From contig CAYNJC010000001.1 in NCBI GenBank assembly GCA_964397565.1, forward strand, positions 62,001 to 126,000: a DNA stretch of 64,000 nt. Reading direction: 5' to 3'. Under the pieces are notes generated by a model that saw only the letters and a list, made by a program, of their open reading frames with translations, was not told the origin of the DNA and searched no databases. Positions 1-9,432 of this stretch are shown in pieces (position 1 is the stretch's first letter; every line of letters starts with the position of its first letter). Origin of the DNA: JAPLST01 sp964397565 (lineage in GTDB: Bacteria > Auribacterota > UBA3054 > JAPLST01). The position numbers and the translations under genes are program-made.

Positions 1-1395
1 CTCTTCTCGGCCGCATTTTCCATGCACGGCGAGCGCTATCGCGCGCGGATCACGCTGCTGGAGGTGCTGGCGCTGGTGGTCAATGCCGCCGTCTTCATAT
101 TCGGCGCGGACCTCTTGATCCGGCCGGCATTCGGCAAAGAATGGGTGGCGGCCGTCACGTTGGGTGTGACGGCATTTTACGTGGCGCATGTGTTTGTGCT
201 GCTGGCGCGCGCCGTGAAGGAACGCGTGCTGCTGACGACCTATCTTGGCCTCGCCGCCGCCGCGCTGGCGTTGACGCCACCACTGGTGCTGTCGGCCCAC
301 TGGTTGACCGCCGCGTGGGCGGTCGAGGCAGCCGTCTTGTTCTGGCTGGCAGCGCAATTATCCAGTGATTTTCTGCGCGGCCTCGCGCTGGTGATGTATG
401 CCTGGGTCGTCGGCCGGTTGTGCTTCGTCGATATGTCACGCACATTTGCGGGTGAATCGTGGCAGGCCTTGCAGGCCCTGACGCCGGGGCCGTATTTGCG
501 CGCGCTGGCGGAGCGCGTGCTGCAGTTCGGCGTGCCGCTCGCGTCTTTGTTTGTGCCGATGCGCGCCAGCGCGCAGACCACCGCCGCCGCTACGGCCGCG
601 CCCGGCGCAGCCGCACCAAGCGTCCCGCAGTTCTTGTACAATGCCTGCCTGGTGGTGTTCATTGGCCTGCTGCTGATGTATTCACAAATCGAGTTGCGCG
701 TGTGCTGCGACGCGTTCAACCCGTTGTTGCGCGCCATGGTCGGCACGTATGGATTTATCGCGGTGCTGGCGGCCCTGCTGTACTACAATCGCCGTGGCGC
801 CTCAGGTGTCGTGCGCGCCGTGACCACGGCCATCCTGGTTATCCTGCTGTTCAAATTCCTGCGCGAAGACATGGATGGCTGGGACCCACTGCTGTTCAGT
901 CTGCGCTATACCTGCAGCTACAGTCTGGCCAATGTGCTGGTGCGCAGCATGGATTTTCTGGGGATGATCATCATTATGGTCGTGGCCCAGCGCGTGGCCA
1001 GCCTGCGTGTGCCACGCACGGGCATGCTGCCGTATGGGTATACGATCATCGCGATGGTGCTGTTGTTTGTCTATGTCACATTCGAGACCGGATCGTTGTT
1101 GCAGCATTTTGTGCCGGGCCTGAAGCCGGGCGGCATCTCAATTGTCTGGACCTTGTACGCGCTGGTCATTATTACGCTCGGCATTGTGCGCCGCATCCGC
1201 AGTCTGCGCTATGCCGGTTTGATCCTGTGCGCGATCGTGCCGTTCAAGGTCTTTTTCATTGACTTGGCGCACTTGAGCCAATTGTACCGCATTGTGGCCT
1301 TTATTGTGCTCGGTGTCATGTTTGTCGGTGGCGCACTGGCCTACCTGCGCCTCGGCGCCTATCTCACCAAACTCGACAGCACGGACAAACCATGA
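1..1395 (+). CDS. DUF2339-type polytopic membrane protein, 5' end outside window
   Basis: The reading frame is open from base 1 through an internal ATG at 22, so the gene begins upstream of the window; only the last ~465 residues are seen. It is almost entirely hydrophobic, with about a dozen membrane segments. The WAVEAAVLFWLA stretch matches the W-x-x-EA signature of DUF2339 (COG5373) proteins. A short Ala/Pro-rich loop at about residues 195-210 separates two membrane blocks. The stop overlaps the next start by 4 nt (ATGA), so it is translationally coupled to the DUF3999 gene, the usual partner of this family. The molecular function of the family is unknown. Confidence 0.8.
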   Translation, partial: LFSAAFSMHGERYRARITLLEVLALVVNAAVFIFGADLLIRPAFGKEWVAAVTLGVTAFYVAHVFVLLARAVKERVLLTTYLGLAAAALALTPPLVLSAHWLTAAWAVEAAVLFWLAAQLSSDFLRGLALVMYAWVVGRLCFVDMSRTFAGESWQALQALTPGPYLRALAERVLQFGVPLASLFVPMRASAQTTAAATAAPGAAAPSVPQFLYNACLVVFIGLLLMYSQIELRVCCDAFNPLLRAMVGTYGFIAVLAALLYYNRRGASGVVRAVTTAILVILLFKFLREDMDGWDPLLFSLRYTCSYSLANVLVRSMDFLGMIIIMVVAQRVASLRVPRTGMLPYGYTIIAMVLLFVYVTFETGSLLQHFVPGLKPGGISIVWTLYALVIITLGIVRRIRSLRYAGLILCAIVPFKVFFIDLAHLSQLYRIVAFIVLGVMFVGGALAYLRLGAYLTKLDSTDKP

Positions 1396-2783
1396 CTATC
1401 ACACCCCTGCGACGTTGCGCCTTGATCCTGGCAGGCACTCTCGCGGTTGGACTTACCCACGCGAGTGCCGGCGCGGCCTATCAATTTGAGCGCGCGCTGA
1501 TGCCCGCCCTGACGAGCGCACCGCTTGCCGCCGTCATGCTCGACGCGCCGATCTATGCCGGCTGCGCGCCGGATCTGCGCGATCTGCGCCTGATTGATGA
1601 CGGCGCGCGCGACGTGCCGTATTATGTCGAGCAGGTCATGGCCATGCAACCGCGGGTCGAGCAGGTCGCCCAACCGGCGGACATTGTGGTCATGCGTGAA
1701 CTGCCCGGCAATGCGCTCGAAATCGTCTTCCAGCTCAGCGGTCGGAATCCGGGCGTGAGCGGTATCCGCGTCAGCACGCCCTTGCGCGATTTTGAGCGCA
1801 GCGTGGCCGTGTACGTTGGCGCAACGACACAGGCGTGGCAACTGGTCGTGGCCGATGCGCTGCTGTTCGATTACGCGCGCTACATGGATGTCGCCCAGCA
1901 TGACGTGCGCCTGCCGCAGCATGCCCTGGGCCGGTTTGTGAAACTGGTGATCAGCGACGTCACCGATGAAACGCGGTCCGCCCTGGCGCGCGTAACGCAC
2001 GAGTGGCACGCCGGGAATGCGACCAATGTGCGTGAAACGGTTGACCTGACGCGCCGCGCTTTCCGCATTGATCGCGTGACGATGTGGCAGGATGTGACGC
2101 GCGAGGCGGTGCGCGAGGCGGTCGTGTGCGGTTATCCGATCACCGGTCTGACCGTTACCCAGGATATCAGGAACGGCACGACCACGCTCGAATTCAGCGC
2201 CGCGCGCGCGCCGCTCACCGCGGTGAGCATTGTCACGCCCGACCGGAATTTCCGCCGCCAAGCCCGGCTGTTTGCGCAAGCCACCACACCGCCGCACCAA
2301 TCAGCCGCATGGACGCCGGTCGCCGCAACCACCCTTAGTTCCCTGCAACTCGGCCCGTTTTCGCGGACAGCCCTCGCGCTCTCATTCCCGGAAACGCGTG
2401 CCGCACGCTATCGCCTGCAGATCAGCAATGACAACAATCCCCTGCTGACGGTCACCGCCGTCATGGCCAGCGGCACGGTGTACCGGCTTGTCTTTGTGCC
2501 GCAGGCCGGCGCGCACTATGTGCTGCGCTATGGTGACCCGCAGGCCAGCATGCCCCGCTACGATCTGGGCGCGCTACTTAGTGAACTTCAGGCGCGCCCG
2601 GACATGCACGTGTGGCAACTGGCCGCGCCCGTAGCACAGACTGTCGCGCCCGTCACCGCATGCTGGTGGAACGAACACCGTGTGCATGTCTTGTTCAGTG
2701 CCGCCTTGGTCGTGATTGTCGTCGTCTTGGTCTGGGCGTTGTGGTATGCGGCGCGGCGGGTGCAGCAACTGCCGCCCGAGTAG
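1392..2783 (+). CDS. DUF3999-family secreted/membrane-anchored protein
   Basis: 463 residues: an N-terminal signal peptide (about 1-27), a long beta-rich exported region, and one C-terminal membrane helix (about 432-455) followed by a short Arg-containing tail. The FERALMP opening of the mature protein and the DLRDLRLIDD motif fit the DUF3999 family, which is typically encoded beside DUF2339 proteins as here. The ATG at 1392 is fixed by the ATGA overlap with the upstream stop. It is probably a periplasmic, C-terminally anchored partner of the membrane protein. The biochemical role is not known. Confidence 0.8.
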   Translation: MTITPLRRCALILAGTLAVGLTHASAGAAYQFERALMPALTSAPLAAVMLDAPIYAGCAPDLRDLRLIDDGARDVPYYVEQVMAMQPRVEQVAQPADIVVMRELPGNALEIVFQLSGRNPGVSGIRVSTPLRDFERSVAVYVGATTQAWQLVVADALLFDYARYMDVAQHDVRLPQHALGRFVKLVISDVTDETRSALARVTHEWHAGNATNVRETVDLTRRAFRIDRVTMWQDVTREAVREAVVCGYPITGLTVTQDIRNGTTTLEFSAARAPLTAVSIVTPDRNFRRQARLFAQATTPPHQSAAWTPVAATTLSSLQLGPFSRTALALSFPETRAARYRLQISNDNNPLLTVTAVMASGTVYRLVFVPQAGAHYVLRYGDPQASMPRYDLGALLSELQARPDMHVWQLAAPVAQTVAPVTACWWNEHRVHVLFSAALVVIVVVLVWALWYAARRVQQLPPE

Positions 2784-2850
2784 CGGTGCCACGGATGGGA
2801 AGACCAGCGTAGCCGCGCAGCGCGGCGCACGGCTGCATGGCAAACAACGA

Positions 2851-3162
2851 TTAGTCGAGGTCAATATCGCGCAACGGCATTTCCTCATTCTCATCCGACT
2901 CGCGTGCCTTTTGGAGCGATTGCTCGAATAGTTCTTTGCGTTCCTGCTCGCGCTTGCTGACCTCGGCCAGACTCTCGGAAAACAGGCCTTGCAGTTTGGC
3001 ACTATGCTTTTTATGCGCGCGCAGCGCATCGTTCAGGCGATTGTCGCTCGGGTCGTCCACCAGCGGCTTGCGCACTTCCAGCACCGCGCCGGTGTCGCGA
3101 TTGATGACCAGAATGGCCTTGCAATCAGGGCAACTCACATTGAAAGTGCGAATCATGGGCAT
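2851..3162 (-). CDS. small hypothetical protein with N-terminal CPDC motif
   Basis: 103 residues. The N-terminus has a single CPDC knuckle (residues 10-13), half of a zinc ribbon, followed by a segment suggesting a beta hairpin (AILVINRDTG). The rest is charged, predicted helical or coiled coil, rich in Glu/Lys/Arg, ending in an acidic tail. Two in-frame ATGs (3162 and 3156) are possible starts. It lies 25 bp after the stop of the preceding minus-strand gene and may be the last gene of the bat transcript. A two-cysteine knuckle could bind metal only as a dimer or with a partner. No function is claimed. Confidence 0.6.
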   Translation of the reverse strand: MPMIRTFNVSCPDCKAILVINRDTGAVLEVRKPLVDDPSDNRLNDALRAHKKHSAKLQGLFSESLAEVSKREQERKELFEQSLQKARESDENEEMPLRDIDLD

Positions 3163-3187
3163 GAGAATACCAAATGCGATTTACGAG

Positions 3188-4048
3188 TCACGATGCCGGT
3201 GGCGCGGCATTGGTTGTTGGCGCCGCACTGGTACGTTCAGCAGCATTGGTCAGCGCGGCAGCACGTTCGGCGGCATTGGAAAGCGTTGGCGGCGCGAGCG
3301 CGTTGGTGTCCACCGGCGGGATGATCGCGGGCACGAGCGCGTTGGTGTCCACCAGCGGGACGATAGCGGGCGCGAGCGCGTTGGTGTCCACCAGCGGGAC
3401 GATAGCGGGCACGAGCGCGTTGGTGTCCACCGGCGGGACGATGGTCGGCGCGATCAAGGCACATTCGCTGGTCATGACGATGGTACCGCCGACGGCACTG
3501 TAGGACGCCAGCTTGCGGATACGGCCTTCTTCGGTGAAATTACTACGCCAAGTTGCGGCGTCATACAGGTTGGTGTCCCCTTCAATGATGTCGCAAAAAT
3601 TACTGGACATCACCCACGCGCCAGCGATGTTGTTGGAGGAGACCTGCCAGAAATTAGTGCTGAGCAGTTCGTAGTCAAGATGATAATCGCCGATATCGGC
3701 GGTTTGTTCGGACGGGATCGGGATCCAGCGCAGAATGGCGCCATCAAAGCCATGCGCGCCGACAATCAGCGAATAATGGCCACCGCGCTGCAGGCCGCGG
3801 ACGGTGAAGAAGCCGTTTGCATCGGTGCGGGTTTCGATGTCTTTGGAGTGCACGCGCACCCGCGCAAAGGGGATCGGGCGCCCGGTGGGATCAATGATCC
3901 GGCCGGTCATGACGCCGTCCCAGCCGCCCCATTCGCCGTCAGCGATGAAGTCGAAATCTTTGGGATTGACATGCGGGTCGCGCGGTGCGCCGCTCGCCAG
4001 CGCACAATACGTGAGCAGGAGTATGATGAGAAGGACCGCCTTCGGAAT
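3188..4048 (-). CDS. secreted carboxypeptidase-regulatory-like domain protein with 13-aa C-terminal repeats; start uncertain
   Basis: A signal peptide (PKAVLLIILLLTYCALASGA) is followed by a carboxypeptidase-regulatory-like beta sandwich (GVMTGRIIDPTGRPIPFARV and TDANGFFTVRGL), then four 13-residue repeats around VDTNALVPAI and an Ala/Asn/Thr-rich tail. It follows batE on the same strand. No ATG, GTG or TTG lies in frame close to the signal peptide. The only near-cognate codon is ATT at 4048, used here as a provisional start. The open frame continues upstream through a palindromic repeat into batE, which is not plausible as protein. The start may have been lost when the repeat at 4061-4096 arrived. 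Confidence 0.6.
   Translation of the reverse strand: MPKAVLLIILLLTYCALASGAPRDPHVNPKDFDFIADGEWGGWDGVMTGRIIDPTGRPIPFARVRVHSKDIETRTDANGFFTVRGLQRGGHYSLIVGAHGFDGAILRWIPIPSEQTADIGDYHLDYELLSTNFWQVSSNNIAGAWVMSSNFCDIIEGDTNLYDAATWRSNFTEEGRIRKLASYSAVGGTIVMTSECALIAPTIVPPVDTNALVPAIVPLVDTNALAPAIVPLVDTNALVPAIIPPVDTNALAPPTLSNAAERAAALTNAAERTSAAPTTNAAPPAS
3292..3447. repeat. four tandem 39-bp repeats inside a CDS
   Basis: Four consecutive 39-bp units starting at 3292, 3331, 3370 and 3409 encode 13-residue repeats (TNALVPAIVPLVD type) in the C-terminal part of the secreted protein at 3188-4048. Because the period is a multiple of three, copy-number change would keep the frame. Confidence 0.9.
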
Positions 4049-4060
4049 TACACTGCTGCA

Positions 4061-4096
4061 ATCCCCCTTTCGTAAAGGGGGGTGGGGGATTTTTCC
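4061..4096. repeat. GC-rich palindromic element
   Basis: CCCCCTTT (4063-4070) and AAAGGGGG (4074-4081) form a perfect 8-bp stem with a 3-nt loop, followed by a G-run and a T-run. It sits between batE and the signal peptide of the next gene, where a start codon would be expected. It is followed by CTGAACCCTGAACCC-type phrases and a TCCCGCC/GGCGGGA hairpin at 4158-4185. Confidence 0.7.
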
Positions 4097-4199
4097 TGCA
4101 ACATTCCTCGCCGCGCTGGCGCGGGGTACTGCTGAACCGTGAACCCTGAACCCTGAATCCCGCCGTTGGCGGGACTCCAAGCAGCACTGAACCGTTGAA

Positions 4200-4946
4200 T
4201 TAATACACCAGTGCATCATCGGCGGGGATCCATCCTTTATTGGTGTCAGCCAGTACTTTGAGCCAGCCGGGTTGACGTTCGAGCACCTGCACTTCCGTGC
4301 CATCATTAAGCACGAATAGTTCGGCAAACGCGTCACCGGTGCCGGCACGCGCAATGACATTGTTGGCGCACACGACGGCATGTCCGGCGTTATGCATGGC
4401 ATACACATGTACACCGGCGGCCAAGGCGCAAACGCCGGCCAGCGTGGCCAGGCAAACCGCGGTGGTGCGCAACCAGTCGCGCGGACAGAAGGCCTGCAGG
4501 CTGAGGCAGCCCCAGATCAGCAGGCCCAAGAGCGCGGTGGCCCACAGCAATTCGTCCACGCTGAAACTGAAATAGAGAAAGAAGAACGAGCGCACCACGG
4601 GCGACGGCTCGGGGCGCCAGACATGATCGCGGGTTTGGCTGCGGGCGGTGGCGAGATTGGCGGCGATGTCGCTGTTGCGCGGCAGGAGCTGACGAGCACG
4701 TTGGTAGGCCGCAATCGCCTTGCCCAGCTGGCCATTGCGATAGTAGGCATTGCCGAGATTGAAATAGACACCGCCGGCTTGGTAGCCGGCCTGCAGGGCG
4801 TGCTCGTAGGCGGCAATGGCGCGCGGATAATTCGTGACCGTGTAGGCCTGTTCGGCTTGCATGAAGGCCTGCAGCTGCTCGCCCGAAACGGCGCAGACCG
4901 GCAGCGCGCAGCCGAGGAAGAGCAACAGCATGAGACGGGTGATCAT
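4200..4946 (-). CDS. batE: BatE-like TPR/SH3 membrane protein
   Basis: 248 residues: signal peptide (1-19), two to three TPR-type helical pairs (about 28-105, including YFNLGNAYYRNGQLGKAIAA), two membrane helices (about 130-190), and a C-terminal bacterial SH3-like domain ending in GWIPADDALVY. This TPR-TM-TM-SH3 order is that of BatE proteins in aerotolerance operons. Its ATG overlaps the batD stop by 4 nt (ATGA), so translation is coupled. It is probably a periplasm-facing scaffold in the Bat complex. The family role is known only from the operon's link to stress tolerance. Confidence 0.85.
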   Translation of the reverse strand: MITRLMLLLFLGCALPVCAVSGEQLQAFMQAEQAYTVTNYPRAIAAYEHALQAGYQAGGVYFNLGNAYYRNGQLGKAIAAYQRARQLLPRNSDIAANLATARSQTRDHVWRPEPSPVVRSFFFLYFSFSVDELLWATALLGLLIWGCLSLQAFCPRDWLRTTAVCLATLAGVCALAAGVHVYAMHNAGHAVVCANNVIARAGTGDAFAELFVLNDGTEVQVLERQPGWLKVLADTNKGWIPADDALVY

Positions 4947-6766
4947 CGCAGCTCCTGGATCAGGCGTTTCATCAGGAGTTCCGTCTCGCGCAGATGTTGG
5001 CGCGCGACCTGCGCGTCGAACGTGCCGGAGCCAAAGCGCGCGAAATCACACAGGTGCAGCAGGCGTGCGGCATCGGCGCGGGTGGCCGGCGCGACGGCCG
5101 ATGTTTCCAGCAGTTCCGGCAGGGCCTGCGCGCTGATTTGTTGGGCGGAGACGTCCCGACAATCGCCGATGTAATGCGCAATCGTGTCCGCGACCAAGCC
5201 GTAGAACGCCTTGGCATCGTGTTGCTGGAGGGCCTTGTGGGCGCGGCGCAGGCGGTCCTGCATGCGGCCGAGGGCATTGGTGCGGCGCGAGAAGGCGGTG
5301 TCGCTTTGCATCCGCCGCTGCCAGCGGGCCAGCATGGTCAAGAGCACCCACGCGAGCGGCGGGGCGGCACAGCCGACGATGAACAGCGGCTGGCGATACG
5401 CGCGCGTGGCGGGGCCGAGGCGCGTGTAGTCGGCGATGTTGGCGAGAATGTCCTGTTTCAACACGCGCACATTGCCAGCGCTTTCAGGCGCGGGGCGGAA
5501 ATCGGCGATGCGGACGGCGCCGGCCGGGGCCGTGCTGACGTGGATGCTGAACGGGCCTTGTGTCAGCGTTTGGTACTGCGTGCGGTTTGGATCGAAATAT
5601 GAAAACGTGATGGCGGGGATTTCGCGCGCGCTGGTGGATTGCGGCACCCACATTTGGGTGTAGGTGCGGCGGCCGACGAGTTGCGCGCCGGAGATGGACG
5701 TTTCGCGTCGCGTTTCCGGATCATAGACGCGGAATTCCGGGCCATTGGTCGGCAAGCTGACGGCGGCTTCGTCCATGTTGCCCGCGCCGTTTAACTCGAC
5801 GGTCAGGGTGAGCGGATCACCGGCGGGCAGATTGGTCGGGGCGACGGATGCGCGCAGACTGAAGGTACCGACTGCGCCGGCGAAGGATGGCGGACGCAGG
5901 TCGAGCGGCAGGGGCTGTACGTAGAGCGTCAGAGGATTTGATTGGACGACGCGCTCGGCGGTGCGGAAGCGGCCAAAAAACTCGTCAAAGATGCCGCCGC
6001 CGAAAAAGTTATCATCGGGAAACCCGCGCTGCTGGGCGGCGACGGCCTCGCGAATCTGCATGCTCAATGCGACCGGGTCAATCTGGACGATGCCGGCTGC
6101 CAACGGCAATGCCAATTTCTGGAAGCGAACCACGGTGTAGATGAGGCCGTTGATGCTCTTGCGATCCTGCCCGGAACCAACGTCGTGAATGGTGCAGCTG
6201 GAAATGCTGATCGTGGGCGGCGCGACGCTGCGCACGTCCAGATCGCGAAAGTACAACGAGAGGGTCAGCAGAATCTGTTCGTTGAGAAATACATTGGTCT
6301 TGTCGGCCTGCAATTCGACGAAGCAGGGCGGCAATTGCGCCGCGCCGGCTTGTGCTGGTTGGGCGGCCGCAGCGGCCTGCGGCGCGACGCCGGCGGCAAC
6401 CGCAATCTCGATTGGCTTGGTTTTGTAGACCGCGGCACCGACTTTGACGCTGATGGCGCCGATCTGTTGCTTGCCCGTTGCGCGCGGCGCCAGCACGTAG
6501 CCAAAAGTCACGACGCGGGCGACGGTGCCGTGCACAACCGACACGCTGGCTGACTTCGACGGCCCCTGCACAATACGAAACCCGCTCATCGGCATGAATT
6601 CCGGCGCGCTCGCGTCGTCAGTGCCGTTGATCGTGATCTGCAAGTTCAGCGTGTCGTTGATGCTCATGACCTGCTTGTCCACCGTGCCGCTGACCGAAAC
6701 ATCGGCGGCACTGGCCAAGCCGGCCAGGAACACCATGAAGATACTATGCGTAAAAAACGGGCGCAT
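4943..6766 (-). CDS. batD: BatD oxygen-tolerance protein
   Basis: 607 residues: signal peptide (1-20), a run of immunoglobulin-like beta domains, a membrane helix near residue 460, and a cytoplasmic helical C-terminus with the pattern seen in BatD proteins (HKALQQHDAKAFYGLVADTI). The opening DVSVSGTVDKQVMSINDTLN is typical of the family. It overlaps batE by 4 nt downstream and lies 18 bp after the batC stop. It probably spans the inner membrane and links the VWA proteins BatA and BatB to periplasmic partners. This is the full-length member of three BatD-like proteins in the operon. Confidence 0.88.
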   Translation of the reverse strand: MRPFFTHSIFMVFLAGLASAADVSVSGTVDKQVMSINDTLNLQITINGTDDASAPEFMPMSGFRIVQGPSKSASVSVVHGTVARVVTFGYVLAPRATGKQQIGAISVKVGAAVYKTKPIEIAVAAGVAPQAAAAAQPAQAGAAQLPPCFVELQADKTNVFLNEQILLTLSLYFRDLDVRSVAPPTISISSCTIHDVGSGQDRKSINGLIYTVVRFQKLALPLAAGIVQIDPVALSMQIREAVAAQQRGFPDDNFFGGGIFDEFFGRFRTAERVVQSNPLTLYVQPLPLDLRPPSFAGAVGTFSLRASVAPTNLPAGDPLTLTVELNGAGNMDEAAVSLPTNGPEFRVYDPETRRETSISGAQLVGRRTYTQMWVPQSTSAREIPAITFSYFDPNRTQYQTLTQGPFSIHVSTAPAGAVRIADFRPAPESAGNVRVLKQDILANIADYTRLGPATRAYRQPLFIVGCAAPPLAWVLLTMLARWQRRMQSDTAFSRRTNALGRMQDRLRRAHKALQQHDAKAFYGLVADTIAHYIGDCRDVSAQQISAQALPELLETSAVAPATRADAARLLHLCDFARFGSGTFDAQVARQHLRETELLMKRLIQELR

Positions 6767-6784
6767 ACTTCAAGTGTAGCGTTC

Positions 6785-8395
6785 TTATAAATCCACGTCA
6801 ACCGGCCGCACGGCGGTGCCTTGGAGCTGGCGCTTGTGCTCTTTGCGCCGGTTGCGCTGATCCTCGTCGACCGAACGCAGCATCTGTTCGGCTTGCTGTT
6901 TGCTCATCTGTGGCTGCGGCTGTTTCTGTTGCTGCGGTTCTTTGGGCTGTTGCTGCTGCGGTTGTTGTTGTTGATTCTTGTCTTGATCCTTATTCTGATC
7001 CTTATTCTTGTCTTTGTCTTTGTCTTTATCCTTGTCTTTGTCTTTGTCTTTGTCTTTGTTCTTGTCCTTATTGTTCTTGTTTTGATCTTGCTGGTCTTGC
7101 TTTTGTTCCTGTTGTTGTTGTTTGTCGTCAAATTCCTTGCGGGCTTTGATTAAATACTCGAGACCCATTTTCTGATCCGGTGGCGCGTTGGTCCACGTGG
7201 CACCCAGCGCGGCGGCGGCGGTGGTCAGACGCTGATGTGCGCCGGCAAGAAAGCGCACGGCATTGTCTATTTTTCGGGCTAGCGTTTTTTCAGTGGCATT
7301 AGTACCCGTCTGCGCCTGGGCTTGGATGCGGGTCATCAACTCTTGGTGGATACGTTCCAACAGTGCATTGAATTCCTTGCTGGCGCGTTCAACCTCGGCC
7401 GGCGTGATGCTGCGCGGTGCATCGAAGACGCGTTGGATGGTCTGTACGGCGGACTGGCCGGCGCCGGCGCATTGCTTGGTGCTGTTGTCGCGCGCGTCCA
7501 TCTCAATCGCGCGCAGAGCCGCCACGGCATTGGACAGGGTGGCGCTGACGGCGCTTGGCGGTGCGCCCGTCTGCGCGCCGTGGGCGGCCTCGGCGGCCTG
7601 GCCAAGCAGTTGATAGATGGCGGCCAGTGCGCGGGTGCGCTCGTCCATCTGGACCTGCGGCTGCGGCGCGCCTGGTTGTGCTTGCTGTGGTTGCTGCGCG
7701 GTGGCATTCAAGCGTTCCGGCGGCAGATTCGTGCGCAAGTCGCGAAAGCCCTCGCGGACGGCATAGGTGCGCGCGGCATAGTTCACTTCATTGGTGTGCA
7801 CATGTTCGAGCGGCGCGGCGATGTCAGCGGCGGTGTTGGTCTGTTCCAGCAATGCTTTGGTGCCGACCATGTTTTCGGCTTGCAGAGTAATCAGGCGCTC
7901 AAGCTCTTTCAACAATTTGTTAAGCGGGTCTTTTTCCTGTGCTTCTTTTTTCTTGCTGGCCAGTTCTTTCAGTTTGCGTTGCACATATTCGATGTTGTAC
8001 TTGGCATCCTGGTCGTTGCGGTCGCGCGCCAGACATTGCTTGTAGGCATCCAGCGATTCGCGCAATTTGCCTTGCTGGACAAGGGTGTTGCCGATGGTGT
8101 ACTGAACGCGCGCCTCGAGCAGCGCGTCATCGGTGGCAAGGGCCTTCTGCAGCGAGGTCAGGGCTTTGTCGTACTTACCTTGGCGATAATAACTGATGCC
8201 CAGATTATAGGCGACTTCAGCGGACTCGGGCAGGTCAACTTGGGCGCCGGCATAGGCCTGTACGGCGGCCTCAAAATTGCTTTGTGCAAAGGCCTGGTTA
8301 CCTTGCTGGATGCGCTGCGCGGGCGACAGCGGCGGTGCGGCAGACACGCTCACACCGGCACTGACCAGCGCGAGAAACAGCAAACGGGCAGTCAT
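6785..8395 (-). CDS. batC: BatC-like TPR protein with Lys/Asp/Gln low-complexity tail
   Basis: 536 residues: signal peptide (1-19), about three TPR repeats (25-140), a helical middle, then a highly charged low-complexity region (about residues 420-500, alternating Lys-Asp and Gln runs) and a basic C-terminus. TPR plus a charged repeat region fits BatC. The repetitive tail is encoded by short-period DNA around 6960-7125 and is prone to slippage. Its ATG overlaps the batB stop by 4 nt. Confidence 0.82.
   Translation of the reverse strand: MTARLLFLALVSAGVSVSAAPPLSPAQRIQQGNQAFAQSNFEAAVQAYAGAQVDLPESAEVAYNLGISYYRQGKYDKALTSLQKALATDDALLEARVQYTIGNTLVQQGKLRESLDAYKQCLARDRNDQDAKYNIEYVQRKLKELASKKKEAQEKDPLNKLLKELERLITLQAENMVGTKALLEQTNTAADIAAPLEHVHTNEVNYAARTYAVREGFRDLRTNLPPERLNATAQQPQQAQPGAPQPQVQMDERTRALAAIYQLLGQAAEAAHGAQTGAPPSAVSATLSNAVAALRAIEMDARDNSTKQCAGAGQSAVQTIQRVFDAPRSITPAEVERASKEFNALLERIHQELMTRIQAQAQTGTNATEKTLARKIDNAVRFLAGAHQRLTTAAAALGATWTNAPPDQKMGLEYLIKARKEFDDKQQQQEQKQDQQDQNKNNKDKNKDKDKDKDKDKDKDKDKNKDQNKDQDKNQQQQPQQQQPKEPQQQKQPQPQMSKQQAEQMLRSVDEDQRNRRKEHKRQLQGTAVRPVDVDL
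6960..7125. repeat. microsatellite-like coding repeat (KD/Q tract of batC)
   Basis: On the plus strand this region is a run of TTGTCTTTG-like hexamer variants. On the coding strand these give alternating Lys-Asp codons flanked by polyglutamine. It is in frame within batC. Confidence 0.85.
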
Positions 8396-9423
8396 GCGCC
8401 ACCTCCATTGGTTGATGCGCGGGCAACACGGGTGCGATCATCGAGGACCGCCTCGACAATCAACAACAAGACGGCGGCGGCGAGCGGCCATTGAAAGCGG
8501 TGCTCGAACCGCTTGCGCCGGGTGCTTTCCAGCAGGCGGTCTTCCATTTTGGCAATCCGCTCGCGATAAATGACATCCAGTTCGAGACCGGTGCCGGTGG
8601 CGGCAACATACGCGCCACCGGTGATGAACGCGATGCGCTTGAGGGTCTCCTCATCCAGCTTGGCCAATTGGACATTGCCGCTGGCATCTTTGACGTAGGT
8701 CGTGTTGCCGCGTTCGTCAATAAGCTGGACCGGTGCGCCTTCGGGCGTGCCAATGCCGACGCAGAAGATGCGCACATTACATTTCTTGGCAAGTTCGGCG
8801 GCGGCCAGGGCGTCGCCGGAGAAGTCCTGGCCGTCGGTAATCAGGATCAGGGCGCGACTGTTTTTGGAGGACTGGTCGAAGAGCGCGACGGCCTTGCGGA
8901 TCGGCGCGCCGACATCCGTCGAGCCGGCGGCGGTCAGTTCGGGCGACAGATCGTCGACAAACATTTTGACGGCGCCGTAGTCGAGCGTCAGCGGGCAAAG
9001 TTCATGGGCCGCGCCGCGGAAGGCGATCAGCCCGATCCGATCGCCATCCAAAATCTGCAGCAAATCGAGGATGTTGCGTTTGGCGCGTTCGAGCCGGGTG
9101 GGCTTGACATCCGTGGCCAGCATGCTGCGCGAGACGTCCACGGCGACAATGACATCAATGCCGCGGCGCTCAATCGTCTCCCATTTGAAGCCCCACTTGG
9201 GCTCGGTCAACGCCAGCACCAGTAACAACGCCGCCAGCATCAGCAGCACCATCTTCACGTGCTGCTTGACCAGGCTGACGTGGCTCATCAGGCGCGCCAG
9301 CAATTCGTTGGTGGCGAAGCGCGCCAGCAGTGCCCGCTTGTGGCGCATGCTCCAGATCAGAAACAGGGCCAGGGCGACGACTGCCCACAGTGCGTAGAAA
9401 TATTCGATATGGCCGAACTGCAT
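8392..9423 (-). CDS. batB: BatB, VWA-domain membrane protein
   Basis: 343 residues with two N-terminal membrane helices (about 8-25 and 57-75), a von Willebrand factor A domain (about 88-290) and a final membrane helix near 310-330. The MIDAS motif is intact (DVSRS at the first strand, with the later Thr and Asp positions in GSTDVGAP and ITDGQD). The TM-TM-VWA-TM layout is that of BatA/BatB. It lies 9 bp after batA and overlaps batC by 4 nt. VWA proteins of this operon are thought to act with MoxR-type AAA+ ATPases. Confidence 0.88.
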   Translation of the reverse strand: MQFGHIEYFYALWAVVALALFLIWSMRHKRALLARFATNELLARLMSHVSLVKQHVKMVLLMLAALLLVLALTEPKWGFKWETIERRGIDVIVAVDVSRSMLATDVKPTRLERAKRNILDLLQILDGDRIGLIAFRGAAHELCPLTLDYGAVKMFVDDLSPELTAAGSTDVGAPIRKAVALFDQSSKNSRALILITDGQDFSGDALAAAELAKKCNVRIFCVGIGTPEGAPVQLIDERGNTTYVKDASGNVQLAKLDEETLKRIAFITGGAYVAATGTGLELDVIYRERIAKMEDRLLESTRRKRFEHRFQWPLAAAVLLLIVEAVLDDRTRVARASTNGGGA

Positions 9424-9432
9424 AACGGTTCC

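Noticed and set aside
7322..8494. 390-codon plus-strand frame opposite batC
   Set aside because: Shadow of the batC coding strand with no domain pattern; batC fits the operon.
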